A DNA stretch of 64,000 nucleotides from Tenacibaculum sp. 190524A02b (GCF_964036645.1 NZ_OZ038525.1:3600001-3664000); one strand, 5' to 3'; counted from the first letter of the stretch, positions 1 to 8,973 are shown. Made by a program: numbers and translations. Notes: a model not told the origin generated them from the sequence alone.

Positions 1-1
1 T

Positions 2-733
2 ATCACACCACCTTACCATCATATGACCGAAGATGCTAGAAAACGAATTCAAGCATTGGAATTATTTTCTGATTTAGGAAGCGGATTGAATATTGCCATG
101 AAAGATTTAGAAATTCGTGGTGCTGGAGATTTATTAGGAGGAGAACAAAGTGGATTTATCAATGATATAGGTTTTGATGCCTATCAGAAAATTCTACAAG
201 AAACTATTGAAGAATTAAAAGAAAACGAGTTTAAGGAATTATATAATACCGAAGAAAATGGACCAAAAGAGTTTGTAAAAGAAGTACAAATTGATACCGA
301 TTTTGAAATACTTTTCCCAGATGATTATGTAAACTCTGTAAGTGAACGTTTGGTACTGTATAACAAACTATCCGATGTAAATTCTGAAGAAGAATTAAAG
401 GTATTTGAAGGTGAAATTATAGACCGTTTTGGAGAATACCCAACGCAAGTAGCTGATTTATTAGATAGTGTCCGAATTAAATGGTTAGCAAAATCATTAG
501 GATTGGAAAAAGTAGTACTGAAACAAAAGAGAATGATTGGATATTTTGTTTCAGATCAGCAAAGTGATTTTTATCAAACGCAGGCTTTTACAAGGATGTT
601 ACAATATGTACAGAAACATTCTAAAAGCTGTGTAATGAAGGAAAAAGAAACTAAAAACGGGTTACGCTTATTAATCACTTTTATAAAAATAGATACCGTA
701 AACAAAGCATTAAAAACATTAGAAGCAGTGTAA
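2..733 (+). CDS. mfd: Transcription-repair coupling factor Mfd, C-terminal part (5' end outside window)
   Basis: The reading frame is open from the window edge; the first ATG at 23 is internal. The motifs TEDARKRIQALELFSDLGSG and RDLEIRGAGDLLG-like (here KDLEIRGAGDLLGGEQSG) are the end of the RecG/Mfd-type helicase translocation module. The remaining ~150 residues match the layout of the C-terminal TRCF domain, which contacts UvrA in nucleotide excision repair. Mfd removes RNA polymerase stalled at DNA lesions. The N-terminal ~900 residues (UvrB-homology, RNAP-interaction and first helicase lobe) lie upstream of the window. Assignment by family motif is firm. Confidence 0.93.
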   Translation: MTPPYHHMTEDARKRIQALELFSDLGSGLNIAMKDLEIRGAGDLLGGEQSGFINDIGFDAYQKILQETIEELKENEFKELYNTEENGPKEFVKEVQIDTDFEILFPDDYVNSVSERLVLYNKLSDVNSEEELKVFEGEIIDRFGEYPTQVADLLDSVRIKWLAKSLGLEKVVLKQKRMIGYFVSDQQSDFYQTQAFTRMLQYVQKHSKSCVMKEKETKNGLRLLITFIKIDTVNKALKTLEAV

Positions 734-774
734 TGATATACTAGTTGTTTTTAGAAATAAAAAGGTTCATTTTT

Positions 775-1437
775 ATGGAAGTAATAAATAAATTTCCTAG
801 TAAAGAGTGTAAGAAAATTATAAAAAAACATGTAATCTTAATTATAATATTAGTTATTATTATAAGCTTTATTTCAATAAAACTCTTAATGTCTATGCTA
901 ATAGTCATGATGGTCTTAATGTTTCCTTCATTTTGGTTGTTTTTTACATATTATATAGAGAATAAAGACACGCAGTTTATTTATAATTCTAAAAAAATTA
1001 GAATAACACATAAAAAAATCACAAAAGAATATTTAATTTCTGATATAGTTAAGTCAAATTATAACCTAGCCTTATCAAGGAAACCATCATCAATGAGTGA
1101 AGATTTTTTAATCTATGATTTTGGTTATTGGGAAGTACAGTTTACAAATGGGGATAGATATTTTTTGACAAATTTGATTCACAACATTCATAAGTTCAGA
1201 AAAGGAAGAAATACCAAAAAAATTTACAGAATTTTTCCTTATATAAAAAAGAAGAATGAATTAGAAGACCAGATTTTAAAACAAAAAAGAGACTTAAATA
1301 AAAAGGAAGGTTTTATATCTAAGTTTAAAGAGAAAACAGATATTGAATTACTTTATATAATAAATAATGCAGAAATGTATCAAGAAGCAGCTGTTACTGC
1401 TGCAAAATCAATTCTAAATAATAGAATAGAATCTTAA
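775..1437 (+). CDS. Hypothetical membrane protein with two N-terminal TM segments
   Basis: ATG at 775 is preferred; the frame could extend to a TTG at 745 but gains nothing recognisable. After a short basic stretch there are two adjacent hydrophobic segments (roughly residues 18-37 and 40-60, rich in Ile/Leu/Met/Val), then a soluble Lys-rich domain of ~150 residues. The arrangement resembles bacterial PH-like or YcxB-like small membrane proteins, but no motif decides this. It lies 41 nt after mfd and 25 nt before the PP2C-like gene. Function unknown. Confidence 0.6.
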   Translation: MEVINKFPSKECKKIIKKHVILIIILVIIISFISIKLLMSMLIVMMVLMFPSFWLFFTYYIENKDTQFIYNSKKIRITHKKITKEYLISDIVKSNYNLALSRKPSSMSEDFLIYDFGYWEVQFTNGDRYFLTNLIHNIHKFRKGRNTKKIYRIFPYIKKKNELEDQILKQKRDLNKKEGFISKFKEKTDIELLYIINNAEMYQEAAVTAAKSILNNRIES

Positions 1438-1447
1438 TAAGAATAAG

Positions 1448-1455
1448 TACTTTTG
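1448..1455 (+). promoter_or_regulatory. Candidate -7 box (TACTTTTG) for the PP2C-like gene
   Basis: TACTTTTG fits the Bacteroidota -7 consensus TAnnTTTG and ends only 7 nt before the ATG at 1463. If used, transcription would begin at or next to the start codon. No convincing TTG is seen 19 nt upstream, so this is tentative. Confidence 0.35.
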
Positions 1456-1462
1456 CTCCTGA

Positions 1463-2197
1463 ATGAAAATACATACTACCCTACAAATAGGAGAATTTCA
1501 TACAAAGTATTGCGAAGATTTTTTAGTAGTTGAGAACATAGCAACCAACCAAAAACTAATAGCGGTAATGGATGGATGTACCATGGGAAAAGAATCTGTT
1601 TTTGCAGCCATGTTGTATGGAAAGATTTTAAGAAATATTGCTAAAAAAACATTTTATAAAGACTTTGTAACCAAAGAAACCACAGATTTAAAATCTAAGC
1701 TAAAAGATATTATTCAAGAGTTAATAGTAGCAATTAATGCAACTAAAAAACAATTAGATTTAGATACATATGAGTTACTTTCTACGCTAATTATAAGTGT
1801 AGTAGATACAAAAGAAACTAATGCTGAAATTTTGGTAGTAGGTGATGGTTTGGTATGTGTAGATGAGGTATTTTATGAATTTGAACAAGAAGATAAACCA
1901 GACTATTTAGGATATCACTTACATGAAGATTTTGAATTATGGTACCAAAAACAAGAACAAAAAATATCCATCACTTCTTTTAAAGACTTTTCTATTTGTA
2001 CAGATGGAATTTTCTCTTTTAAAAATTTGAAAGAGAAAAATGAACAAAAAAAAGAAACTAAAATAATTCAGTTTTTATTGGTGGATAAGAAGTTTATAAA
2101 TGAAGAAAACTGTTTAGATAGAAAAATTCTTTATTTAAAACAACAATGGAATCACATGCCTACAGATGATCTTGCTATTGTGAGATTTACTAAATAA
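1463..2197 (+). CDS. PP2C-like serine/threonine phosphatase domain protein
   Basis: The 244-residue protein has the order of PP2C motifs: an early acidic motif (YCEDFLVV), the metal-binding motif VMDGCTMGKES around residues 36-46, a central VVGDG motif (cf. GDS/GD in the family) and a terminal DDLAIVRF motif near the C-terminus (family: DN/DDxTxxxv). PP2C phosphatases use two metal ions held by Asp residues to remove phosphate from Ser/Thr. No signal peptide or membrane segment, so it is probably cytosolic. The substrate cannot be inferred; no kinase gene is adjacent. Confidence 0.75.
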   Translation: MKIHTTLQIGEFHTKYCEDFLVVENIATNQKLIAVMDGCTMGKESVFAAMLYGKILRNIAKKTFYKDFVTKETTDLKSKLKDIIQELIVAINATKKQLDLDTYELLSTLIISVVDTKETNAEILVVGDGLVCVDEVFYEFEQEDKPDYLGYHLHEDFELWYQKQEQKISITSFKDFSICTDGIFSFKNLKEKNEQKKETKIIQFLLVDKKFINEENCLDRKILYLKQQWNHMPTDDLAIVRFTK

Positions 2198-2425
2198 AAG
2201 CTATAAAAAATTGACAGTAAAAGGATACTATTTTAACAAATAATAAGATCAGTTAGAAAACCTTTATAGAGAATATAATAATTAGAAGCATTTTAAGTTG
2301 TTGTAGCGTAAAGTAAGTTACTTCTGGATATAGTTGAATCCTTTAGTGGCATTAATAAAATTATTAATCTATAAAGCAATTATTACTCTTTGTTTTAAAA
2401 AACAAACCCCTTAAATTCATAACTG

Positions 2426-4699
2426 ATGAAAAAAACAATTATTTATGCAATTGTCAATCTTCTTTTTTTAGTAAAAGTAACCGCACAAGACCCTTTAATT
2501 TCTGGAACTGTAAAACAAGGTGCTACGCCAGTGGCAAATGCAACTATTAACCTAATTATGCCATGGACAGACAGTGCGCATCCTTATGTTAATCTAACAG
2601 CAACTACCAATGCACAAGGAGAATATAGTTTTTCTAATGCAGATTTAGATGGTTATAAAACTATCAACTCCTTAAAATTAAATTCAGGTAACAATGGTGG
2701 AGTAACCTACTACCCTACTGATATTGCTAACATACCAATGCCAACATCGCCTAAAACTTTTGATTTTAATTCTCAAGAAGTAAAGCCAGCCATTACTATT
2801 AATAATCCAAATAATGCGTTGACTTCTATTGATTATGGAACTGCTTTAGCTTTAAATGCAACCGTAAAATTATCTTTTGATAATGGATCAGATAATATAT
2901 CATCGGTAGTTTTTAAAGTAAATGGAACTACGGTTACAACTTCAAATGCAGGAAACGATGTTTATACAGGCTCATGGTCTCCTACAGATGCAGATTATGG
3001 TGTAGAACATACTTTTTCTGTAGTTGCAGAAGCATCTAACGGAAGTACATTAACTAAAGATTTTAAATTTACACTAGGATGTAATGGTTCTGGATGCCCT
3101 AATTTAAAACCATCTATTGTATGGAATAAGCCAGCAAGTACTACATTAAATCAAAATGACGGATTTAAAAACATTCCTATTGAAGTAACTGTTACTGATA
3201 TTGATGGAACTATAGCCTCTGCTCAAATAACAATCAATGGAAATAGTAATAACATGACTGCTACAGGTGGAAATAAATACACGTATAATTTTACACCAAC
3301 AAATCACCAAGAATACCCAGTAACCATAACGGCTACTGATAATGAAGGAGCAAGTACTACCTACACTACTAAACTGAATATTATTAATTCAGTATTTACA
3401 CCATTACCAAGTGGAAATATCATTTTAGGATATGCGCATTCTTGGGAAAATGCAGGAGCACCATTCTTATACTTTAGAGATATGGCAGATAAAAATTACA
3501 ATGTAGTAATGTATTCATTTATAGAAACGGAAGGTCAAAATGGGCATACACCTAAATTAACTATTAATAGTGCTAGATATCAAAGTAACGGTGCTTTTGA
3601 TAAGCAGTTATTAAAAGATGATATTCAGTTTTTAAGAGATAAAGGAATTCCTGTAATTGCTTCTATTGGAGGTCAAAACGGACATGTTGAACTAGGAACT
3701 ACAGCGCATAAAGACGAATTTGTTGCAGGACTTAAAGCAATTATAGATGAATACGGTTTTGATGGTTTAGATTTAGATTTTGAAGGTGGTTCTATGGATT
3801 TTGGAGCTGGAGCTCTTAAAGATTTCTCATATGAAAATTTAGCACCGTTCCCAAAATTAAAGAATGTAGTAGATGCTTTTAAAGAAATAAAACAACATTA
3901 TGGTGAGCACTTTATACTTACTTGTGCTCCAGAAACTTTTTATGTACAAGTTGGATACGCTACTTACAATAACAGAGGTGGATCTTTTTTACCAGTTATT
4001 CATAATTTAAGAGAAGAATTAGATTTAGTAATGGTACAATTGTACAATACAGGATCAATAAATGCTTTAGATGATATAGCCTATGCACAAGCAACACCAG
4101 ATTTTATTGTTGCTATGACAGATATGTTGTTAACTGGTTTTAAAGTAGCTTCAACAGGATTTAATTTTCCAGCATTACCAGCTACCAAAGTAATGGTTGG
4201 TTTGCCATCATGTCCTTCTGCTGCTCCAGCAGGTGGTTATCTTCGTCCTTCAGAAACTATAAAAGCATTAAATTACTTACGCTTTGGAACTGAGTATGAT
4301 GGAAGAAAATATACATTAAGAGGAAACCCTCATGCTAATATTAGAGGAATGATGACCTGGTCTGTAAATTGGGATGCAGCGGCATCATGTGCATCTTCTT
4401 ATGAGTATTCAACAGCATATAGCAACTATTTTAATGATAATGGTACCTTAAGTTCTGAAGAGGTTTCATTATTACAAGAATTCAATATCTACCCTAACCC
4501 AACGCAAGGCGTATTGAATTTTAGTGGGAACAAAACGATTGATAAATTACAAATTTTTGATAGCAAAGGTGCTGAAGTATTTTCTCAAAAAGGAATTTTA
4601 AATAAACAATTAGATGTTAATTTCTTACAATCAGGTGTTTACTTTTTAAATATTGAAAGCAATAAAAAACGTGCCTATAAAAAGATTATAAAGAAATAA
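2426..4699 (+). CDS. Secreted GH18 chitinase with Ig-like domains and T9SS sorting domain
   Basis: A 757-residue secreted enzyme. Order: signal peptide (1-20, ending VTAQ), a carboxypeptidase-regulatory/CnaB-like domain (~24-115, GTVKQGATPVANATI), two Ig-like domains (~115-320), a glycoside hydrolase 18 barrel (~330-665) and a T9SS type A C-terminal domain (~685-757, NIYPNPTQGVLNF). The GH18 catalytic signature DxxDxDxE is intact as D446-G-L-D449-L-D451-F-E453; E453 would be the acid/base. The SxGG motif (SIGGQNG) is also present. Expected to hydrolyse chitin outside the cell or at its surface after Sec and T9SS export. The following gene is a transporter, but not obviously a sugar transporter. 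Confidence 0.93.
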   Translation: MKKTIIYAIVNLLFLVKVTAQDPLISGTVKQGATPVANATINLIMPWTDSAHPYVNLTATTNAQGEYSFSNADLDGYKTINSLKLNSGNNGGVTYYPTDIANIPMPTSPKTFDFNSQEVKPAITINNPNNALTSIDYGTALALNATVKLSFDNGSDNISSVVFKVNGTTVTTSNAGNDVYTGSWSPTDADYGVEHTFSVVAEASNGSTLTKDFKFTLGCNGSGCPNLKPSIVWNKPASTTLNQNDGFKNIPIEVTVTDIDGTIASAQITINGNSNNMTATGGNKYTYNFTPTNHQEYPVTITATDNEGASTTYTTKLNIINSVFTPLPSGNIILGYAHSWENAGAPFLYFRDMADKNYNVVMYSFIETEGQNGHTPKLTINSARYQSNGAFDKQLLKDDIQFLRDKGIPVIASIGGQNGHVELGTTAHKDEFVAGLKAIIDEYGFDGLDLDFEGGSMDFGAGALKDFSYENLAPFPKLKNVVDAFKEIKQHYGEHFILTCAPETFYVQVGYATYNNRGGSFLPVIHNLREELDLVMVQLYNTGSINALDDIAYAQATPDFIVAMTDMLLTGFKVASTGFNFPALPATKVMVGLPSCPSAAPAGGYLRPSETIKALNYLRFGTEYDGRKYTLRGNPHANIRGMMTWSVNWDAAASCASSYEYSTAYSNYFNDNGTLSSEEVSLLQEFNIYPNPTQGVLNFSGNKTIDKLQIFDSKGAEVFSQKGILNKQLDVNFLQSGVYFLNIESNKKRAYKKIIKK

Positions 4700-4704
4700 A
4701 ATGG

Positions 4705-4754
4705 ATATTTGTTACTTGATATTCTGATATTAAAAATCAGGTAGTAACAAATAT
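4705..4754. other. Long interrupted inverted repeat between chitinase and transporter genes
   Basis: ATATTTGTTAC (4705-4715) is matched exactly by GTAACAAATAT (4744-4754), with an inner pair CTGAT (4724-4728) / ATCAG (4736-4740). It fills most of the 64-bp gap and ends 9 nt before the next ATG. It could be a terminator/anti-terminator structure or a two-site operator; no long T-run follows. Confidence 0.5.
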
Positions 4755-4763
4755 TTATATACA

Positions 4764-5624
4764 ATGCAGAACGACTATATTAAAAATTTAGCAGGTTTAT
4801 TAATAGCTACATTTTTTATCAGTACCTCAGGGGTTTTAGGAAGATATATTGCCATGCCATCAGAGGTTATTATATGGTTTCGTTCTGCATTTGCTATGAT
4901 ATTCCTCTATATTTTTTGTAAATACAAGAAAATAGACCTCAAAATAAAATCACCAAAACATTATTTACCTTTTATTATCAGTGGTGTATTTATGGCGGCA
5001 CATTGGGTAACTTATTTTTATGCCTTAAAATTATCTAATGTAGCCATAGGGATGTTAGCATTGTACACTTTTCCAGTAATGCTAGCTTTTTTAGAACCTA
5101 TATTCTTAAAAGTAAAGTTTAATCCAATGCATATTGTATTGGGAATTTTAGTTTTAATAGGACTTTATATTTTATCACCAGAATTTAATCTTGAAAGCTC
5201 AAGTATGCAAGGCATACTTTTTGGTTTATTATCGGCAATATGTTACTCTATACGAATTTTGATTTTAAAGCAATATGTAACTCAATATAATGGGGTAATG
5301 TTAATGTTATATCAAACCTTAATTATTTCTGTTTGTTTGTTACCAGTTTTGTTTTTTATGGATACTTCTGGATTTCAAAGTCAATTCCCTTATTTACTAT
5401 TATTAGCTTTTTTAACTACAGTAATCGGGCATAGTTTAATGGTACATTCATTACAATTTTTTTCAGTTGCTACAGCAAGTATTATTAGCAGTGTACAACC
5501 TATTTTTGGAATTATTTTAGCATTCTTTTTCTTACGAGAAATTCCAACTTTAAATACTTTTTTAGGAGGAAGTTTAATTTTAGCTACAGTAGTAATTGAA
5601 AGTATTAGGAATAAGAAAAAATAA
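4764..5624 (+). CDS. EamA/DMT-family membrane transporter
   Basis: 286 residues with about ten hydrophobic segments in two five-helix halves, the EamA (drug/metabolite transporter) layout. Recognisable family features are the N-terminal helix with STSGVLGRYIA, the WFRSAFAMIFLY helix 2 and a C-terminal half repeating the pattern (VQPIFGIILAFFFLREIP). It probably exports a small metabolite across the inner membrane; the substrate is unknown. Length is normal for the family. Confidence 0.88.
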   Translation: MQNDYIKNLAGLLIATFFISTSGVLGRYIAMPSEVIIWFRSAFAMIFLYIFCKYKKIDLKIKSPKHYLPFIISGVFMAAHWVTYFYALKLSNVAIGMLALYTFPVMLAFLEPIFLKVKFNPMHIVLGILVLIGLYILSPEFNLESSSMQGILFGLLSAICYSIRILILKQYVTQYNGVMLMLYQTLIISVCLLPVLFFMDTSGFQSQFPYLLLLAFLTTVIGHSLMVHSLQFFSVATASIISSVQPIFGIILAFFFLREIPTLNTFLGGSLILATVVIESIRNKKK

Positions 5625-5643
5625 ACTTTATGAATAAATGTAA

Positions 5644-5686
5644 GTAGTTTAAAAAACCTACGTCAAAGAGTTTAACTTTAAACTAC
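5644..5686. other. Inverted repeat just upstream of the 5692 gene
   Basis: GTAGTTTAAA (5644-5653) and TTTAAACTAC (5677-5686) are perfect inverted copies separated by 23 bp, ending 5 nt before the ATG at 5692. Position and symmetry suggest an operator or a 5' UTR hairpin that would occlude the start. Confidence 0.45.
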
Positions 5687-5691
5687 TAAAC

Positions 5692-6591
5692 ATGCTAAAA
5701 TCTAAATCAACTATCTATGGGATAGCTATGTCTTTATGCTTCCCTTTATTTACAAAAGCACAAACTTTAGTCAACGGATTCTATCCACAGAAAAATAAAC
5801 TTACAATAGCAACTAGTTATGCCTATAAAACTTCTGACCGATTTTATAGAGGTACTACTTTAACAGAAGGAAATCCAGCAAATCTAGGAGAAATATCTTC
5901 TTCAATTTTTAGTGTCTATGCTGATTATGGTATTAACGATTGGTTATCTGCTGTAGTATCGCTTCCTTATATTTCATTGAAGAGTGAAGAAGGTACTGTT
6001 GATCCAGTTCATAAAAAAAGTGAAGTAAGTGGTCTTCAAGACTTATCGCTTTTTATGAAAGCCAGAGTATTAAATAAAAACTTTGATGAAGGCTCAAAAT
6101 TAAGTATAGGAACAGCGGCAGGGATTAGTTTTCCTATGAGTAATTATGAAGGAAACGGAATTTTATCAATAGGAAATAAGGCAACTACTTTTGATGGTGT
6201 AGTTGTAATGCAATATACTATGCCTTTTAATCTTTTCTTTGAAGGGCAAACTGGATATAGTATCAGAAGTAATTCAGACTTTAAAATACCGAATGCATTG
6301 TTGTATAGCTTGAAATTAGGATATTATAATGAATGGATTTATGCACACGCTAAGTTAGGTGGACAAGATTCTACTTCAGGGTATGATATTGGTTCGGCTG
6401 AATTTGGTGCAAATGGAGGTCCAGTTGCTTTATCTCAAACACAAGTTGATTATACTACATTACATTTTGATGTATATGTACCCGTTTATAAACAAAGTTT
6501 TGGGGTTTCTGCAGGATACGGTTTTGCGATTGATGGAAGAAATTTTAGTAAAGAAAAAGCCTTTTCTATAGGTTTAGTTTATAAAAATTAA
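5692..6591 (+). CDS. Putative outer-membrane beta-barrel protein
   Basis: 299 residues. A signal peptide (1-23, ending FTKAQ) is followed by alternating short strands rich in Tyr/Gly/Ser with periodic turns, and the chain ends in a strand close to the outer-membrane signature (AFSIGLVYKN). Segments such as YGINDWLSAVVSLPYISLK and LSIGTAAGISFPMSNYEG resemble the transporter-type barrels of the meta-pathway phenol family and similar Bacteroidota proteins. The role is unknown; likely an outer-membrane channel or adhesion barrel. Confidence 0.7.
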   Translation: MLKSKSTIYGIAMSLCFPLFTKAQTLVNGFYPQKNKLTIATSYAYKTSDRFYRGTTLTEGNPANLGEISSSIFSVYADYGINDWLSAVVSLPYISLKSEEGTVDPVHKKSEVSGLQDLSLFMKARVLNKNFDEGSKLSIGTAAGISFPMSNYEGNGILSIGNKATTFDGVVVMQYTMPFNLFFEGQTGYSIRSNSDFKIPNALLYSLKLGYYNEWIYAHAKLGGQDSTSGYDIGSAEFGANGGPVALSQTQVDYTTLHFDVYVPVYKQSFGVSAGYGFAIDGRNFSKEKAFSIGLVYKN

Positions 6592-6616
6592 ACACACTAT
6601 TAACGTAACAAAAGGC

Positions 6617-6649
6617 AAAGAGGTTTCATTTAATTTGAAACCTCTTTTT
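6617..6649. terminator. Bidirectional rho-independent terminator
   Basis: A 12-bp perfect stem (6617-6628 / 6636-6647, AAAGAGGTTTCA and its complement) with a 7-nt loop and T-run lies between the convergent genes ending at 6591 and 6686. Confidence 0.9.
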
Positions 6650-6685
6650 ATTGGTACTAGGAGTATAATATTCTGAGATAGCTTA

Positions 6686-7744
6686 CTAAGTAATTCTCAT
6701 GTTTTCATAATTTCGTTTTACAAACTCTAGTGCAGCCTCTAAAACTTCTCCCATATTGGTGCTTTTTTTAAATACAATATCTTTCGTAAAATCGAAAATT
6801 TGTTGTTTTAATAAGTTTATATTCTCTTCAGTTGAAATAACATCGTTCTTCATACATGAAATAAGTTCTCTTACTCTATTTTCTGAACTAAGAATGCGCT
6901 TAGCTACAATAGAACGCTCTTCAATCTTATATTGATTAATAGAGGTTTCTTGTAGTTTTTCTCCTACTAAGGTAACCATAGGTAGGTTTTCTTTAAAAAA
7001 CTGCGGATAATACACTTTAAACTTCCCCTCGTAGCATTGTTGATCAAAGTCAATAGCTCTAATTTTAAAAACAACATGATCAAAATCGTGAGTAGGTACA
7101 ATAACATAGTTATAAGAACGCATATCCCCTAACAAACGAATCATGCAACGCTCATTAAATTTTACAAACTCCTTGGCTATTTGTGCTTTCTCAGATTCAG
7201 TACATTTAGGTAAAAAATCTTTAATAAAATCATCACCAGGAATACCAGCAATATGTTCTTCAATTAAAGTATCCTTATACACCATAAAGTTGAGGTTATA
7301 TGGTGATAGAATGTGTTCTAATTCTAAACCATAAATACGTGAAGCATCCGTTTTTTTTACGTAAAAATAGGTGTAATTATCGTTTAAAATATTTCTAACC
7401 TTAACTCTAAAAGGTTTTGAATTTCCAAAAGTACAGTAGTCAATAGCATCAATATTCAAATAAGGAATGGTTTCTTCGTTTCCATTTGAATGTAAAATGG
7501 TATATACTTTCTTTAAACTTAAATCGATTTCTTGTCGTTCAAATTCAGAGTAATAAGTTCTTACCCATAAGGTATCTTCATCGTCTTTATCATACACTAC
7601 TATTGAGCCTTGAAAACGAAGTAAATCATCATAAAAAATAGGAATTTTACTATTTCTACTATGCTCTACTAAGTAGTCATTTAGTTGTTTAGTTACTGGA
7701 AAAGCAGGTTTTTTCTGCGACATTAATTTTTCAAAAGACGGCAT
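6686..7744 (-). CDS. Uncharacterised 352-residue protein with a kinase-like catalytic signature
   Basis: Not assigned to a named family. The central part reads EEHIAGIPGDDF (162-173, hinge-like), then LLGDMRSYNYVIV with G206-D207-x-R209-x-x-N212, then AIDFDQQ with D232-F-D234. This order resembles the catalytic loop (HxDxxxxN / GDxxxxN) and metal-binding DFG/DFD of aminoglycoside-phosphotransferase and HipA-type kinases. The N-terminal half is a mixed alpha/beta domain; the C-terminal 90 residues are helical. It could be an active or decayed small-molecule or protein kinase. No signal peptide or TM segment. Its ATG lies 14 nt from dispersed repeat copy 1. Confidence 0.6.
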   Translation of the reverse strand: MPSFEKLMSQKKPAFPVTKQLNDYLVEHSRNSKIPIFYDDLLRFQGSIVVYDKDDEDTLWVRTYYSEFERQEIDLSLKKVYTILHSNGNEETIPYLNIDAIDYCTFGNSKPFRVKVRNILNDNYTYFYVKKTDASRIYGLELEHILSPYNLNFMVYKDTLIEEHIAGIPGDDFIKDFLPKCTESEKAQIAKEFVKFNERCMIRLLGDMRSYNYVIVPTHDFDHVVFKIRAIDFDQQCYEGKFKVYYPQFFKENLPMVTLVGEKLQETSINQYKIEERSIVAKRILSSENRVRELISCMKNDVISTEENINLLKQQIFDFTKDIVFKKSTNMGEVLEAALEFVKRNYENMRIT

Positions 7745-7758
7745 ATATTGGGGCTTTT

Positions 7759-7858
7759 ATTGGCACCGCCAAAGGGTATAATGCCCTAAGGCTTGTTTCG
7801 AAATTAAACTTAGTGTCCTAATCAGACGATTCGAGAACCTGTCCCGAAGTAGTTTACT
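7759..7858. repeat. Dispersed ~100-bp repeat, copy 1
   Basis: From ATTGGCACCGCCAAAGGG to GTAGTTTACT this stretch aligns along its full length with 60612-60710 (same orientation, one length difference, scattered substitutions). The best-conserved blocks are CCAAAGGGTATAAT, CGAAATTAAACTTA and GTAGTTTACT. It sits between divergent genes. Not recognised as an insertion sequence; it has no ORF of its own. Confidence 0.85.
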
Positions 7859-7934
7859 CAAAAATAAAAATTTATTACACAAAAAATAGATTATGGAATA
7901 GTATTTGCAAGTTTTTGCCTCAAATGAAATTACT

Positions 7935-8867
7935 ATGAACAAACTATTCAAAATTACAATTCCAAAACCTTGTCATGAAGATTGGAATACCATGACGCCA
8001 AACGAAAAAGGAAGATTTTGTAATTCTTGCGCTAAAACTGTAGTTGATTTTACTCAAAAATCACCCAAAGAAATTCAGGATTATTTAATTGAAAATAAAA
8101 ACCAACGAGTTTGTGGACATTTTAAAAGAAAACAATTAGATAGTATTGTTATTCAAATTCCAGAAAGTACATTTTATCATCAATTAAGTTTTCAAAAACT
8201 ATTTGTATTGTCGTTACTACTAATTATGGGCACTACCCTATTTAGTTGTAAAACAGATACAGGTAAGAATCAAAAAATAGAAAAGGTTGAAATAGTAGAT
8301 AGTGTATTTACAGAAAAAATTATGGATTCTCTAACATATTTTAATTCAAAAGATTCATTAAAAGGTTATACTACATTTTGCCCTTCAAGAGAAGATAAGG
8401 ATGAAAAAGTTGAATTAGAAGGAGAAGTAGATTTTAAATCAACTATTAAAGAATCTGAGATGATTGATGGAATAGTTGAACTAGGAAAAATAAAATTAGA
8501 AAAGAATGTACCTTATAATTTTTATGGAGTAGATGAGGTTATAAGGTTTAAACGAGACAAAAATTTAAAAGAAAAAGAAGCTAAGAAAGTTTTTGAAAAA
8601 AGGATAAAAGAATTTATAAAGGAAAATTTTGATGTTAATCTGACTAAAAACCTTGGGCTTAGTAGTGGAAAGTATAGAATATTTGCTCAATTAATTATTT
8701 CTGAAACTGGTACTATTACAGAAATAAGAGTGAGAGCACCGCATCTAAAACTAAAAAAACATTCTGAAGAAATTATAGGGAAACTACCACAATTTATACC
8801 TGCTAAAAAAGAAGGTGAAAATGTATGTGTAAAATATACGCTACCTATTACAATTAAGGTAGATTAA
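7935..8867 (+). CDS. TonB-like energy-transducer protein with N-terminal Cys motif
   Basis: ATG at 7935 is chosen because the protein then begins MNKLFKITIPKPCHEDW, the usual start of this Bacteroidota family; an upstream TTG-type extension to 7905 runs towards the repeat. The N-terminus has conserved Cys residues (PCHEDW, RFCNSCAKTVVDFT, VCGHF) that could bind a metal. One TM segment follows (~87-104, FVLSLLLIMGTTLFSC), then a charged periplasmic linker and a TonB-type C-terminal domain (LIISETGTITEIRVRAP ... FIPAKKEG...TLPITIKV). TonB domains normally couple inner-membrane energy to outer-membrane receptors. No ExbBD or receptor genes are nearby. Confidence 0.75.
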   Translation: MNKLFKITIPKPCHEDWNTMTPNEKGRFCNSCAKTVVDFTQKSPKEIQDYLIENKNQRVCGHFKRKQLDSIVIQIPESTFYHQLSFQKLFVLSLLLIMGTTLFSCKTDTGKNQKIEKVEIVDSVFTEKIMDSLTYFNSKDSLKGYTTFCPSREDKDEKVELEGEVDFKSTIKESEMIDGIVELGKIKLEKNVPYNFYGVDEVIRFKRDKNLKEKEAKKVFEKRIKEFIKENFDVNLTKNLGLSSGKYRIFAQLIISETGTITEIRVRAPHLKLKKHSEEIIGKLPQFIPAKKEGENVCVKYTLPITIKVD

Positions 8868-8895
8868 TAATATAGAAGAATCATTTTATTAGGGG

Positions 8896-8947
8896 AAAAA
8901 GCAATCTTTTGTTGAGGTATTCAACGTATGAAGATTGCTTTTGTTTT
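8896..8947. terminator. Hairpin terminator between convergent genes
   Basis: AAAAGCAATCTT (8897-8908) pairs with AAGATTGCTTTT (8931-8942); inside it GTTGA (8911-8915) pairs with TCAAC (8921-8925). A T-rich tail follows. It serves the TonB-like gene and dprA, which converge here. Confidence 0.85.
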
Positions 8948-8973
8948 TTGAGTAAATGAAATTAGAAATAGTA

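Noticed and set aside
7757..7951. 64-codon minus-strand frame over repeat copy 1
   Set aside because: It only reads across the dispersed repeat and the leader of the TonB-like gene; no protein pattern.
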